Below are positions 12,801-22,400 of a DNA stretch of 64,000 bases, in pieces. The DNA lies in the NCBI GenBank assembly GCA_036250195.1, contig JAVHZZ010000003.1, forward strand, positions 18,934,504-18,998,503, given 5' to 3'. The first letter of the stretch is position 1, and each line of letters begins with the position of its first letter. The DNA is from Mixophyes australis. Its lineage: Eukaryota; Chordata; Amphibia; Anura; Limnodynastidae. The position numbers and the translations under genes are program-made. The notes under the pieces are model-generated. The model was not told the DNA's origin, searched no databases, and saw nothing but the letters and a program-made list of their open reading frames with translations.

Positions 12801-13515
12801 TCTTCTTCACCGGGAAAATGGGACTATTTGCTGTACTGGCTGTACGAATTAAAATCCCTTGTTGTAACAGCCTCTCAATAACAGGATATACCCCTAGTTC
12901 CACCTCCGGTTTTAATGGATACTGTGGGATTTTTGGAGCTATCCTACCACTTTTTAGATTGACCATGACAGGGGCTACGTTTGCCATCAGTCCAGTGTCC
13001 TGTCCATCTCTGGTCCATAGGGAACCTGGTATTTCCAGCAACATCCCCTTTACTTGAGATGGACTTTGTGCTATAACAGGAGAGTGTAACATTAACCTTT
13101 GAGGGGTGTCCAATATGTCCTGTACCTCATGTGCAACCTTCTCGGGTATATCTAGGAACACGCCATCTGAAGTACAGTATATGACACATCCCATTTTACA
13201 TAACAAGTCTCTCCCTAGCAAGTTAGTAGGAGCCGCTGCAGCCAAGAGAAACGAATGCTTAGTATGCAGAGGCCCGATAGTAACTTCGGCGGGTTTAGTT
13301 AGAGGATAATGTAACACTTTTCCCGTCACTCCCATAGCTGGAATAGTTTTGCTGGTCACCTGTAGATTGAAAGGAGAGGTTATCACAGATCGGGCCGCCC
13401 CTGTATCTACAAGAAAAGTTTGTTTCCTGCCAGCTATGTCAACTATCATTGTTGGTTCTTCACTCTGACTCTCAGTTAACCTTACTGGCTGTAGACTACA
13501 GGTATGACCTGACCC
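9841..13515 (-). CDS. pol: ERV pro-pol polyprotein (readthrough product)
   Basis: Continues gag in the same frame after the UAG at 13516-13518 and stays open to a stop at 9841. Counting from an internal ATG at 13449, the order is: aspartic protease with VDTGA near residue 15; reverse transcriptase with LPQGF and the catalytic YVDD near residue 328; RNase H with FYTDGR near 646; integrase with an H-H-C-C zinc region near 860-900 and the core D, D, E (IDYIQL, ESDRGTHF, KVERANG). A C-terminal GDYVMIRN/WEGPYQVLL segment is typical of gamma-type integrases. All catalytic motifs are present and no internal stop is seen, so the gene looks intact. Expression is expected as gag-pol by stop readthrough. 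Confidence 0.95.
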   Translation of the reverse strand, partial: GSGHTCSLQPVRLTESQSEEPTMIVDIAGRKQTFLVDTGAARSVITSPFNLQVTSKTIPAMGVTGKVLHYPLTKPAEVTIGPLHTKHSFLLAAAAPTNLLGRDLLCKMGCVIYCTSDGVFLDIPEKVAHEVQDILDTPQRLMLHSPVIAQSPSQVKGMLLEIPGSLWTRDGQDTGLMANVAPVMVNLKSGRIAPKIPQYPLKPEVELGVYPVIERLLQQGILIRTASTANSPIFPVKKSGGRGYRLVQDLRGINKVVESQFPVVPNPAVILMQIPPSASHFTVIDLCSAFFSVPLHPDCQYLFAFSYRGVQYTWTRLPQGFIDSPSIFSQALHDCLQSFQPHNGSVLIQYVDDLLLCSDSFMSCLHDTKLLLLHLSQTGHKVAKDKLQPCQTKVKYLGHCLTKGLRHLTTDRIEAIQHMTLPQSQKQIRTFLGMCGYCRSWIPGFSILALPLQELVSSSKPERVVHTEESEQAFFNLKDSLTRAPALGIPDYEKPFELFCTEADGCAAGVLAQKHGDASRPVAYYSAQLDNVARSLPTCLRSVAATALLVSKSEDVVLGHNSTIYTPHAVSALLNSAQTRHVSSARFTKWELALMAPSNITIKRCSTLNPATYLPYVSQETQRVGGEETLVDDELGKNTDTHDCMEHLNQTFTARPDIRDTPLENVDFTFYTDGRCHRQTETGELCTGYTVVDDQDVVEAEPLGPPHSAQVAELVALKRACELAEGKSANIYTDSRYAFGVVHDFGALWRLRNFTTAAGTPVAHSQHIKGLLSAIQLPRTVAIIKCKAHTFEEDPVSLGNNRADEAAKWAAGQPMTVSTETMMVFQTLDTQKLIEMQDLCSLQEKAVWKAKGCGQESSGLWRDGQGKPVAPRTYYPSLAEAAHGLTHLGKEGMCKLVRAYWCAPGFSSQAGKKAMSCLTCLRKNVGKTIPTEPSHIPPTDGPFQVIQIDYIQLPPCRNLKYVLVCIDVFSGWVEAYPAATNTAVFTAKKIVQDFVCRFGIPRIIESDRGTHFTGDVFQNMCKLMGISSRLHTPYRPQASGKVERANGTIKNKLGKIMAETGLAWPEALPLVLHSIRTTPRPPLNLSPFEILFGRQPHLIVSPQDDLKCNNEVTVQYLIRMSRQLKQQQQKLKMLSPGMPETNCHDVEPGDYVMIRNFLRSGCLTDRWEGPYQVLLTSTTSLKVAERDTWVHSTHCRRVHNPEKVQDKTQTDDIELSLVSLFRET

Positions 13516-13518
13516 CTA
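13516..13518 (-). promoter_or_regulatory. In-frame UAG between gag and pol (probable readthrough site)
   Basis: Gag ends in UAG and pol continues in the same frame with no other stop. The bases after it read GGGTCAGGTCAT on the minus strand. Gammaretroviruses express pol by about 5% readthrough of a UAG followed by a pseudoknot; the same frame and the G-rich 3' context match that arrangement. The pseudoknot was not folded. Confidence 0.8.
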
Positions 13519-15135
13519 GCGCTGACTATTGATTTCCCGCGCAGCATTTGCTGCCGTAATATGCGCGGGTAGATGTGAGTCTTCTAGTCTATGTGAATCC
13601 TTTCTTGGAGGATATCTATGTGACCCACCCCTATGTGTATTGAGTCTTTCTTTATTACAATCTCTCCTGTAATGTCCTTCCCCGTTACAGTTGAAACACC
13701 TGATCACTTTAGGTTTCCTGTTATATGGGTTGTATGCTGGTGGTCGTGTGTGCACCCCTTCTAGAGCCTGTATACTTACCGTCATTAACTTATCACTTTT
13801 CTCTTCCCTTTTTCTAAAAAGGTTCTTGTCATGCTCCACAGCAGACTCCCTAAGGAAGTCTACCGTGACGCCTCTCCAATTAGGTAATGTGGTTTGTACT
13901 CTCATCTTTAAATTTTCCCTAAGGCCATCCATCAGTACCCCTACAGCTACCTCTCTGTGATGTGGGTCCTCACTTATGTTGGATATCCCAGTAAATCGTG
14001 CGATCGCTGTTATAGCTCTAGCAAAGTAATCTGAGGCAGTTTCACTATCCTTTTGTTTAATGGTGAAAATCTTACTCCAATTTACCACTACTGGAAAACA
14101 GATGGCTAAGTGTTTGACAATTTGTTCTATATTCCGTTGGTTAATCTCATCAGTTAGGGTGTCATCTTCCTCCAACAAACAATCTCCAATAAATTTTTGT
14201 ATGTTAGTATTGGGAGGAAGACACGCCCTCAACACTACCCGCCAATCCTTACTGGTTGGTTCGTGAGCATTTCCTAAGTCTTTAACAAATTTCTGACATT
14301 TAGCTAACTCTTTTCTAGGATCTGGGAATTCAGTCATAATGGAACGTAATTCTGATCTAGTCCAGGGACAATGCATTGTAACATTTCTTAAAGGAACTAC
14401 ACCATCCTTATCCGGTTTCCCATTGGGAACTGATATTGTGCGGACCGGGAACACACCCTCTGGTACACTAACTTCAGGGGACGCTACAGGATTTACAGGC
14501 CCTAGATTTAGAACACTTTCACTCCTAGTGATCACGCTACTCTCACCTATCTCAGCCATTTTCTCATACTTGCGCTGAGCCTCTAGTACATTAACAGCAT
14601 GGGCAATGGCCGAAATCACAGTGGGTTCATCTTCATTTTCAGATACACTTGATTGAAACTGATTTAAAACAGGGTACAACTTAGTAATTTTTCTATTTTC
14701 AGTTTTAACAACGGCTGTACTTACCACTCCCGCCACATAAGGTGGCGGGGGCGCGCTTGCGCTGAGTTCGCCACGCTTCTCAATGGTTACATCCGCCTCG
14801 CGCGCGCTTTTCACCACGCCTATTTCCGGTTTGCATTCGCTGCTCTGCAACGTGTTACCTTCCATTTGCCACAATTTTAAACAATCATCATGTCTATTTC
14901 TCTTTTTCGTTGACTTGATCAACCATATTTTATCTTTTACAGTATTTAGTACCTCTGCATTAAAACTCCCTATTGTTGGGAAAGGCCTATCGCAAGCTTT
15001 GGTCATCCCGACCCACGTGTCACAATACACAGTTGCATATGCACCATACTTCTTACACATGAGAAACCTCGCTGAACCAATAGGGCCTTCCTTAGGCAGT
15101 ACACTGACCATCTCTAGCGTATGCTTAGCACCCAT
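13516..15135 (-). CDS. gag: ERV gag polyprotein
   Basis: The ATG at 15135 begins MGAKHTLEM; a glycine at position 2 suits N-myristoylation of the matrix domain. The frame is also open upstream to a GTG at 15219, but the MG start is preferred. About 539 codons. A PPPPY late-domain motif lies near residue 130. A capsid-like region with a segment resembling the major homology region follows, and one CCHC zinc knuckle (CFNCNGEGHYRRDC) sits near residue 478 in a basic nucleocapsid. It ends ...INSQR then UAG. Length and a single knuckle fit gamma/epsilon Gag. No disruption is seen. Confidence 0.92.
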   Translation of the reverse strand: MGAKHTLEMVSVLPKEGPIGSARFLMCKKYGAYATVYCDTWVGMTKACDRPFPTIGSFNAEVLNTVKDKIWLIKSTKKRNRHDDCLKLWQMEGNTLQSSECKPEIGVVKSAREADVTIEKRGELSASAPPPPYVAGVVSTAVVKTENRKITKLYPVLNQFQSSVSENEDEPTVISAIAHAVNVLEAQRKYEKMAEIGESSVITRSESVLNLGPVNPVASPEVSVPEGVFPVRTISVPNGKPDKDGVVPLRNVTMHCPWTRSELRSIMTEFPDPRKELAKCQKFVKDLGNAHEPTSKDWRVVLRACLPPNTNIQKFIGDCLLEEDDTLTDEINQRNIEQIVKHLAICFPVVVNWSKIFTIKQKDSETASDYFARAITAIARFTGISNISEDPHHREVAVGVLMDGLRENLKMRVQTTLPNWRGVTVDFLRESAVEHDKNLFRKREEKSDKLMTVSIQALEGVHTRPPAYNPYNRKPKVIRCFNCNGEGHYRRDCNKERLNTHRGGSHRYPPRKDSHRLEDSHLPAHITAANAAREINSQR

Positions 15136-16113
15136 GTTGAACAATATACCTTCTACCCGGAACACAGACACACCGCAATGCTCTGTTCCTTCCGACCAAA
15201 TGTGAAATACAGACACCACAATGCTCTGTTCTTTCCACCTAATAATTTCAACTCTGTTGCTATACTCACCGCTAGAGATCTATAATGCTCGGTGAACGTA
15301 TTTCCTTTAGCCGCGCTCACTCGCTTTTCCCTAATACAGAAATATCACTGTGGGCCCCAAGGGCTATCAGCTCCTCGATACCCTGGCTAAACCACAAAAT
15401 CTGCTGAGTTTATTATCGCTGGGAGCGCAAAGTCGATACAATCAACCTGCCTTTCCAGTATAATTCCTCCTAGCTGCTTCACCAATTCGCACTAACGGTG
15501 CGACAGGATCGCACTGCCTACCAATACTAATTATTAGCAAACCTTGCGATCTATTGGTAGCGCTTTGCGAAAACCCAGTTTTCGCATTCGGTATACCTGC
15601 CCTGTATACCGTCCTTCAGTTGGGCAATCCGCCTCGTCAGACAGCAACTGAGCACCTCAATAATAAAACAGTGTATCTACGTTACAACATCACACACTAT
15701 ACACCTTTTCTGCGCAGAAAATCAAAAGTTCCCAACAATAGTAATAATGTCTCAGAGGCTTTCACAAGTAATTATACTATGCATGTATAATAACTATCAA
15801 AACGATTGTTTAACCACGTGGCAAGTTTACCGGAAGTTCGCGTACGCACAGCAGGAAGTACACATACGCTAAACAATGCAATACAGTTAAAACGCACAAT
15901 GACAGAAAAAAGAAACAGTTTTCTCTTTTGTCCCTAGGTTCTAGTTAGCGTGCCCTAGATAATGCAAAACGGACATTCGGTTTCGCAACACAGAGTAAAA
16001 TTCAGGTTTTGAACACCATGCGTTCTTACCCGTTTATGACGCGTCTCCACCCTTTGTTGAGGAACCGAAATCCGTTGGTCTTGCGTATCATCGGCAACGA
16101 AACCTCCAAAGCT
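15136..16113 (-). other. ERV 5' leader
   Basis: About 980 nt between primer site and gag ATG, expected to hold the packaging signal and splice donor. No convincing long open frame. No specific packaging hairpin was identified by eye. Confidence 0.6.
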
Positions 16114-16125
16114 CACGAGCCCCCA
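16114..16125 (-). other. Primer binding site, tRNA-Pro-like
   Basis: Three bases inside the 5' LTR edge the minus strand reads TGGGGGCTCGTG. The first 11 bases match the complement of the 3' end of tRNA-Pro as used by many gammaretroviruses; the following bases (AGCTTTGG) do not. Confidence 0.75.
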
Positions 16126-16199
16126 AATTGTTAATCTGCGTATCGTCGCTAACCAATAACGATTGTCGAACCTCGATTTGTGTTTCCAAAGCACAATGA

Positions 16200-16205
16200 T
16201 TTATT
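16200..16205 (-). terminator. Polyadenylation signal in ERV LTR
   Basis: Minus-strand GCGAATAAATCATTGTGC holds a canonical AATAAA about 70 nt from the LTR 3' end. In the 3' LTR the same signal would end viral transcripts. Confidence 0.7.
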
Positions 16206-16345
16206 CGCAATAAGTGGAAAAATATGCTCAAGCGAAGTAATAGTAAATACAGCCGTTACTTATCGCAGGCGCTCTGGATCCAGTGCAGTCATTCAATCCT
16301 GAAGTCTGGGGACAAGATGTCTGCACTCTGGATCACAAGCTGCTG

Positions 16346-16354
16346 CTTATATAC
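16346..16354 (-). promoter_or_regulatory. TATA box in ERV 5' LTR
   Basis: Minus-strand GTATATAAG about 140 nt upstream of the AATAAA, the usual U3/R arrangement. The same sequence occurs in the 3' LTR. Confidence 0.7.
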
Positions 16355-17001
16355 ACAATCAAATACAGTAATACAATGAAGATGGTATGGCTTGCATCTA
16401 TTGGTCCGGGTCTCAGGAATGTCCAAGGGGTCGTCAATCATTGGCTGGTTCATCCTAAGGAATCCAAAGGAGGGGGTCATCTCTGCAGGGGGTATGCTCT
16501 GCTCTTCCCGCCAGAATTCCTTAGTCTTAAGTAGTTCATAATTCCCTATCATTCATAACTTGCGTATGCACTCTGCGATTCCCTCGCAGAGTGAACCAAA
16601 CAGTAGGATATGTAACAAGGTTCATTATGATACCACTCATGATGTTATTCCTTTAACCCGTTCCGTGTATTTCACTAATATGCATGTAACTCTGATATAA
16701 CATAAATACTAATATATTTCGACATAACTGACTATGTGTTGCAACTACCATTAATGTGTACTATTTTATAAGTATGCGTGTTTGTGCGAATATATGGTAA
16801 AAGACCAATTACTGTTGCTGCCACGTGTAGTGGATGCGTACGCCCTTTCACGCCGTAGCGTGCCCTTGTACGTCGATGCGTACCGTACGCATCTTTTCAA
16901 ACAAAGACAACCAAGTTTGCTAGACTTTAATTGAAATGACTTTATCCAATTTACTGACTTCGACAACATACAAAACATTCCCCAATAATACAATTTTTGC
17001 C

Positions 17002-18904
17002 CTAGCGCCGCCTTTTCGCTGGCATATCACTATGTTTTGCCCCACTCTCTACCCTCCCTCGCCCACCCCTGGTGCAAGCACCTCTCCTTGGAGGAGTGCT
17101 ATGTGCCGATCTGCTCGGCGTACTAGCAGTACTGGTGGAGGCCGATGAAAAAGGTGCCGGCAAGCGGGCAATGAGTTCCTGCTGTAGTTGGCCTGCCAGC
17201 CGGATAACATTTGCATTCCCCTCGCGAACGGAGGAATGCATGGCGTCCACAGACCCAGTCATTTGGGCCAGCTGCACATTGGTTTGCTCCAAAGTGCTTG
17301 CCAGCCGGTTTATTCCAGCAGGGATTTGGCTATTGGAGCGGTGTATCCGCCTCAACTGGGCCGCGATTTGGGACATGTGCCGAGTTTGGCTGTCCATAAA
17401 CTGACACTGCTGTACCTGAAAATGAGCTATGGATTGGGCCATTTCTTGCCCTGTATCCATCTGAGGAGCTGCAGCTTGTTGCTCGGATGACTGTTCCGCA
17501 GGGCCAGGTGCTTGTTCCTGGGGCGTAGACACGGGGACATCTACCATCTCTAAAGTGATGACTGTGTCTCCTTGTGGGTCATCAGTAGGTGACATCTGCG
17601 CAGACTGGCGCTGGCCTTGCAGAGATGCTGAGGTTCCTGTGGTGAAATAACCAAGGTAAGTATATAGCAAATAACATGTTTGTAAATTGCATTCTGGTCA
17701 ATGTACCAAAAAAACATTTAACAACTAAAGAATGGTTACCAATGTCTACCTTCAAGATTAGTTGTCCTCTGCGACCTGATGAAGGATGCTACTCATATGT
17801 TTTAGGAGTAAAATCTCATTTTGCCTATGCGTTACAGTGATGGGTTCAAAATGTAAAAAAAAAATTATGCTAAGATTGAGGGTGTTTGTATCAAAATGCT
17901 GCAAGTAAATGTTGCCCTATGTTCTCATTGCAAACCATATAAAAATCACTAAATATAACATGGACACCAACATTTGTACACAAAAACATCCAAGTCCATT
18001 ATTTCTCCCCCAAACAGAGACCACGCACCTGCTTGCTCTGCAGAGCCAGAATCTCTTGCTGAAGGTGGAGGTGAAGACCTTGGACTGGGAGTAAACTGGC
18101 GTCCTGGCGAATCTGGATGTATTAGACAAAGCATACAATGTATTTGCAGCAAAAAGCAATTTACAAAGAAAAATGTTTTTGAAAAAATGTGTTTGCAAAT
18201 TTAAAAATAGTTCAAATTTTTTTTTTGCCCTTTACATACTGATTGTCTAAAAAAGGCACTTTTAAGAAAAAAAACACATTTTTTTAAAAAAAAACAACAT
18301 GTTTTTAAAATAAAAAAGGCACTTTTAAGAAAAAAAACACATTTTTTTTTAAAAAAAAAACATGTTTAAAATAAAAAAGGCACTTTTAAGAATTTTTTTT
18401 TTCTTTAATATTGTTATCGTAAAAACGAAAAATAACTCACAACTCCTTGGGCAAACGAGGGTGAATCTGTGTCTTGCACATTAATTCCCTCCACAATTTC
18501 ACGGGGCATTATCTGCCGCAGCTCCTCCTCATTAACTGGTGTATTCAATGCGAAGAGGGGGGCCACCACCTGTGCGTCTTGTGGACCTCCTTTCCTGGGC
18601 CATCTTCTCTTTAAGCCTCCTCCTTGATGTCCGAGAAGCGCTTGCGGCAGTGCGCCACTGTCCTCTTTAGTGGGCCCACCGCGTTCACAGCATCGCACAC
18701 TCTCCCCCACAGTTGGTGACGCCGCCTTAGAGGAGTCCGGGCTGCCAGGTTCCCTAGGATGACCTCATAGCAGGGAACTATGTGGTGCACCAGAACACAA
18801 TTTTCGTCGTGGGAGAATCGGACATTTCTTCCTGTCTTCGTCTTCCTGCCCTGTCCTGTCTCCTCAACCTCTCCCTCTCCCTCCTCTGCCCCCTCAACCT
18901 CCAT
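17002..18904 (-). pseudogene. Harbinger A Myb/SANT-like gene relic (NAIF1-like, three exons)
   Basis: Exon 1 (18904 to about 18440) encodes an acidic lead and a Myb/SANT-like domain: FSHDENCVLVHHIVPCYEV, then LWGRVCDAVN and HCRKRFSDIK. This is the DNA-binding partner encoded by Harbinger elements. Frame slips near 18610 and 18550 break it just after the domain. It ends at GTGAGT. Exon 2 (18029-18112) lies between a CAG acceptor and a GTGCGT donor. Exon 3 (17002-17636) starts after CCACAG, has Gln-rich and coiled-coil-like helices, and ends with a basic PAKRRR tail suited to nuclear import. In the family this protein binds the element ends and brings the transposase to the nucleus. The splice sites survive but the frame does not. 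Confidence 0.75.
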
Positions 18905-19557
18905 CTCCCTCTCTCTCCTCAGCCTGTTCTCCCCTCCTATCTATGGACATAATGACAAATAAATGCCAAACGCAGAAAACACAGAAAGACTTACAAACAC
19001 AAAGGACAAACTACACTACCTACAGACACACTCTCCAGACAGGCACACACAAGTAACACAGACAAAGGACAAGTCAAATACAAAAAATACAAGATAGAAA
19101 ATAAAAGAGAAAATAAATGTACAAAACAGAAAAATAACACAGGACTACTCACACTTCAATCAGATATCGCTCCACCAATCCACCAAACTCCAACTCTCAC
19201 CAACTGTCACCAAAGCTCAAACCAACTAACTCCTCTCTCAAAACTCCTCAAAACCCTATCAGAGAAAAAAGTGGTAGGCCAGTGGTTTATATAGGGCTTG
19301 TGATGTCAAATCTCCTGACGTTGACAATAGCCAATAGTAACAGGCCAGGAGACAGGTGTAATTTTCAAAAAAACCGCCTTCACACAAAAGCGCCGTCATT
19401 TCAAGCAAAAGCGCCGTCATTTCAAGCAAAAGCGCCATGTTCTATTCAAATTGAAGCTGAAATGCGCCCATTAGTAAATCCGGCTGTTTGCAATGCAAAC
19501 CCGCCGGAAAACCGCCGCGATGCATGGCGGCTTCAAGCCTGTTAGTAAATCTAGCCC
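18905..19557. other. Right subterminal region of Harbinger A
   Basis: Pyrimidine/purine-rich leader of the Myb-like relic, then three short repeats of AAAGCGCCGTCATTTCAAGC (the last incomplete) at about 19385-19440. A block similar to the left end (AAACCCGCCGGAAAACCGCC) precedes the inverted terminus. Such subterminal repeats are candidate binding sites for the Myb-like protein. Confidence 0.6.
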
Positions 19558-19560
19558 TTT

Positions 19561-20426
19561 GACTCTTAACAACTGAATATCTTCCCATAGTACATAATGT
19601 AACAATTATTAGGGCAACTAGACAATGAAGTGTAAAATGACATCACACCCATCCATGCATTGTACAATAATGAAAATGATGTTTCTCGCTTACCTTCCTG
19701 CTGTGAAGTTAGTAGCTGCATATATTGCAATCATTTACTTGAAAGACTGTTCAATTGCCTAGGCACAACTGGTGGCATCATTATTAAGTGTCCAATGGTC
19801 AAATGGCTTCTGCATCCTGATTTAATTATTTTCATATTTATGCTGCTTTGCAAAGGTAGGTTGGTCCAAAAATGCTGTCAAACAAAGATGTATTGATTGC
19901 AAGCATGTTGAAAGCCTTGTTTCATGGAGTAGATTTCACAAGTTATTTTTTAGAAGATTTTTATTTCTGAGGGATATCACATTGCAGCTTCAAAATTTAT
20001 TTATAATGTCAGCGTCAGCAAATTACATGAAAAGTACGATTATCTCAGACTCATTAATATCCTGAAATCACTTCTGGTTCTTGTCAAAGACTTTATACTT
20101 CAGTGCAGAATGTATCATATGTGCAGCAGATTTCTTCATGTTTTTCTACATTTTCAAAATTCACCTTTCGAGCTGCAAATTTAGACAATGTTGATTTTGA
20201 AACCATTAAAGGAACTAAATAATTGGGAAATGGTTTTAGCCTTTTCCTAGACTTCAAGGTTTTATGTATTGCAGTGGACTGTTAAATTTGTGAATTAAGC
20301 TAACTTTATCAACCATCATGCAGCAAAGATGTTCTGTTTACAAAGGTTTCCAGGCAACAAGGAATGGAATCTTTTTAAGAACTGCCTCCAACTAAGCCAC
20401 CTTACATCATTATAAAACAGCATAGT
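19561..20426. other. No gene recognised
   Basis: AT-rich unique-looking sequence without coding signals or recognisable repeats. Confidence 0.55.
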
Positions 20427-21174
20427 TGTCATGGAATACACAGAAGTTCTGGGATTCTCACATTCTGCCTGATTTAGCTCCGCCCACCATGGAGGAGTGG
20501 AGACCACGGCAAAGTGGTTTAGTTCTTGCTGCTAGCACCAAGCAGGTTGCGGTTCTCCGGGTGGGTACCAAGCGAAATTTGACAGCTGTGATGAGTGTTT
20601 TCTAGCAAGAGAATGTAAGGGCGAAGCAGAGCAGATCCAAATATAGAATACCGGCAATAGGAGAAGAGTCCTGTATACAGAATACTGGTAAAACAGATGG
20701 CTGAAAGGCATCAGATACTGAATATCAGGACAGCTGAAAAACACCAGATACTGGATACCAGGATTTAACAGAGAAGCATGGAACGCTGGATACCAGGATT
20801 CAGCACTGAAACATACAACACTGGATACAAGGATAATCTGAGACGCACAGGATACCAAGAATTCAAGGAAACACCGGGAAGCAGGAGCCAAAACGATCCA
20901 GCAGTAGGCAGGCTTTAACTGGACATGAAGATCTGGCAATATTTTGCCAGAGCAGGTGCTTTAAATAGCCAGCAGGATGAGGGGGGGGGGGGGGGTGGTA
21001 ATTAGTGCACCAGTGCAAGGGAACAGGAGGAGATAAATGAGGGGAGTGTGCATTAACACTCTAGCGTTCCAGGGTGATGCTATCGGAAAATGGATGACCC
21101 GTCAGTGCTGCCTGAGACAGCCCGGCTTCCTCACCGGACCCCGGCAAAAGAAGCGGGAGGGACTTGCCTCTGAC
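20427..21174 (-). repeat. Gypsy-type LTR (3' LTR)
   Basis: The block starts TGTCATGG and ends CTCTGACA on the plus strand, so both minus-strand ends read TGTCA...TGACA. A purine-rich AGAGGGGTG lies just upstream of its minus-strand start, and integrase/chromodomain relics lie just beyond. It contains a run of 14 or more G at about 20981 and diverged short repeats of a 'GATACCAGG' type. The end sequence (GCGGAGCTAAATCAGGCAGA) looks like vertebrate Gypsy LTRs. Confidence 0.75.
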
Positions 21175-21189
21175 AGAACACCCCTCTCA

Positions 21190-22400
21190 AAGGTGGGCAC
21201 AGAGCACCCTAAAAGGGTTTGTTGGGAAATTTAGCATGAATCCTTTAGAACAAAGGGAGCATGAACATCAGAGGCATTAACCTAAGTTCATTCTGCAGGA
21301 CCAAAGTCCTTCCAGTCCACCAAGTACTGGATCTTTCCTCGTGAACATCTGCAATCGTGGATTAGTTTAACTTCAAATTCGTACCAATGCTGTGTGTTAA
21401 TTACAGATGGTGGAGCAGAAATAGTAGATTTGCGATTAAGAATGGTTTCAATAAGACAATGTATAAGCTATTGATGATACAAAGTTAGGATGGTAACTTC
21501 AACTTGAATGCCATTTTGCTTATCCCCTTGAAGAATTTTGAAGGGACCAATATACTTTGGATCAGATTTCATACAAGGAGCTTTAAATGTATGTTTCTGG
21601 TTGATAATTAAACTTTGTCTCCTTTTTTATAAAAATGAAATAGCGCGTTGCTTCTTGTCAAAAAAACACTTTTAACGATTAGAGGATATTTTAATATTCT
21701 TAATTACATTAGACCAAATAGTCGAGAAATCCCTATATAATGAATTGGTCACATGAACTTCTGTAGGAGGCAAAGGAGAAATTTCTAAAGTAATGTATGG
21801 AGTCCATATACAGTGAAGAAAAGCAAGATTCATAAAACAGGTTATGTAGAAATTATGCCCATGGGAGAAGGTCCAACCAATTGTCTTGATTAGAAGAAGT
21901 GTAGATTCTAATGAATGTCTCCCGAGTCTTGATTTAATCTTTCTGCCCATAAGATTAGGGATAGTAGGCCGAGGAAAATTTCAGATGGATATTAAGATAT
22001 TTACAAAGTGATCTCCAAAATTATGAAATTATTTGAACTCCACGGTCCGAAACGATCTCCTGAAGACAGCCATGCAGTTTAAATATTTCAAGGGATGAAG
22101 CAAATGGCAAAACCACTTAATGGGATGAAATGGGCCGTTTTGGAGAAGCAATCCACAATGAGCGATGGGGGCTTGACAAAGAACCTTGTGTTGAGCACAG
22201 GTTATACAGGCATAAATGAAATCTCATATCCAGTCGAAGGGTAGGCCGCCAATAGTTCCTAGATATGAGCTCTAGCGTTCAAGGATCAGCAAGTCCAAAG
22301 AATCGAGAAGAATGCACCCAGTGTTGAAGACTCTCTTGATATTAGGGAGGAACAAAAGTCTTGCCGCGAGGGGGAGTCACAGGACGATCCATAGAAGTAG
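21190..22400 (-). pseudogene. Gypsy pol relic: integrase and chromodomain
   Basis: Reading the minus strand with frame slips gives, in order: an integrase zinc region (FFGLADP then ELISRNYWRP then CAQHK) at about 22180-22300; remnants of the catalytic core around 21700-22150; the integrase C-terminal GDKV.LSTRNIHLKAPCMK and KYIGPFKIL at about 21480-21610; and a chromodomain-like EFEVKLIHDC...QYLVDWKDFGP at about 21280-21390. The last is the targeting module of chromoviral Gypsy elements. Many stops are present, so it is dead. It is directly followed by the LTR. The 5' part of the element is absent. Confidence 0.75.

Larger units (their letters stand above)
7127..16965 (-). mobile_element. Type-C (gamma/epsilon-like) endogenous retrovirus, full length
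   Basis: A complete provirus lies on the minus strand: 5' LTR (16129-16965), primer site, gag, pro-pol, env, polypurine tract and 3' LTR (7127-7965). It is flanked by a 4-bp target duplication ACAT (7123-7126 and 16966-16969). By eye the LTRs differ at about three substitutions and one 2-bp indel over about 838 bp, indicating a recent insertion. Gag and pol share one frame across a single UAG, there is one CCHC zinc knuckle, and the primer site begins like tRNA-Pro; these features fit class I/gamma-epsilon retroviruses. Env carries a premature stop and a frame change. The host DNA at the site is Harbinger element A. Confidence 0.95.
16129..16965 (-). repeat. ERV 5' LTR
   Basis: TG...CA bounded, 837 bp, near-identical to the 3' LTR. 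U3 is followed by a TATA box at 16346-16354 and an AATAAA at 16200-16205 near the R/U5 border. It is followed on the outside by the target duplication ACAT at 16966-16969. Confidence 0.95.
5714..19557. mobile_element. PIF/Harbinger-like transposon A, split by an ERV
   Basis: The left end begins GGGCTAGATTTACTA and the right end is its near-perfect reverse complement (TAGTAAATCTAGCCC). Both are flanked by TTT, a 3-bp duplication in keeping with Harbinger, whose usual target is TTA/TAA. Subterminal DNA on both sides carries matching AAACCCGCCGG/AAAACCGCC blocks. Inside are a Harbinger transposase relic on the plus strand and a Myb-like gene relic on the minus strand, the two-gene layout of the superfamily. 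The ERV at 7127-16965 interrupts the element; without it and its 4-bp duplication the element is about 4 kb. Internal deletion and frame damage indicate it is immobile unless helped in trans. Confidence 0.85.

Noticed and set aside
15136..15219. Upstream extension of gag to a GTG at 15219
   Set aside because: The frame is open, but the ATG at 15135 starting Met-Gly fits a myristoylated matrix start far better.
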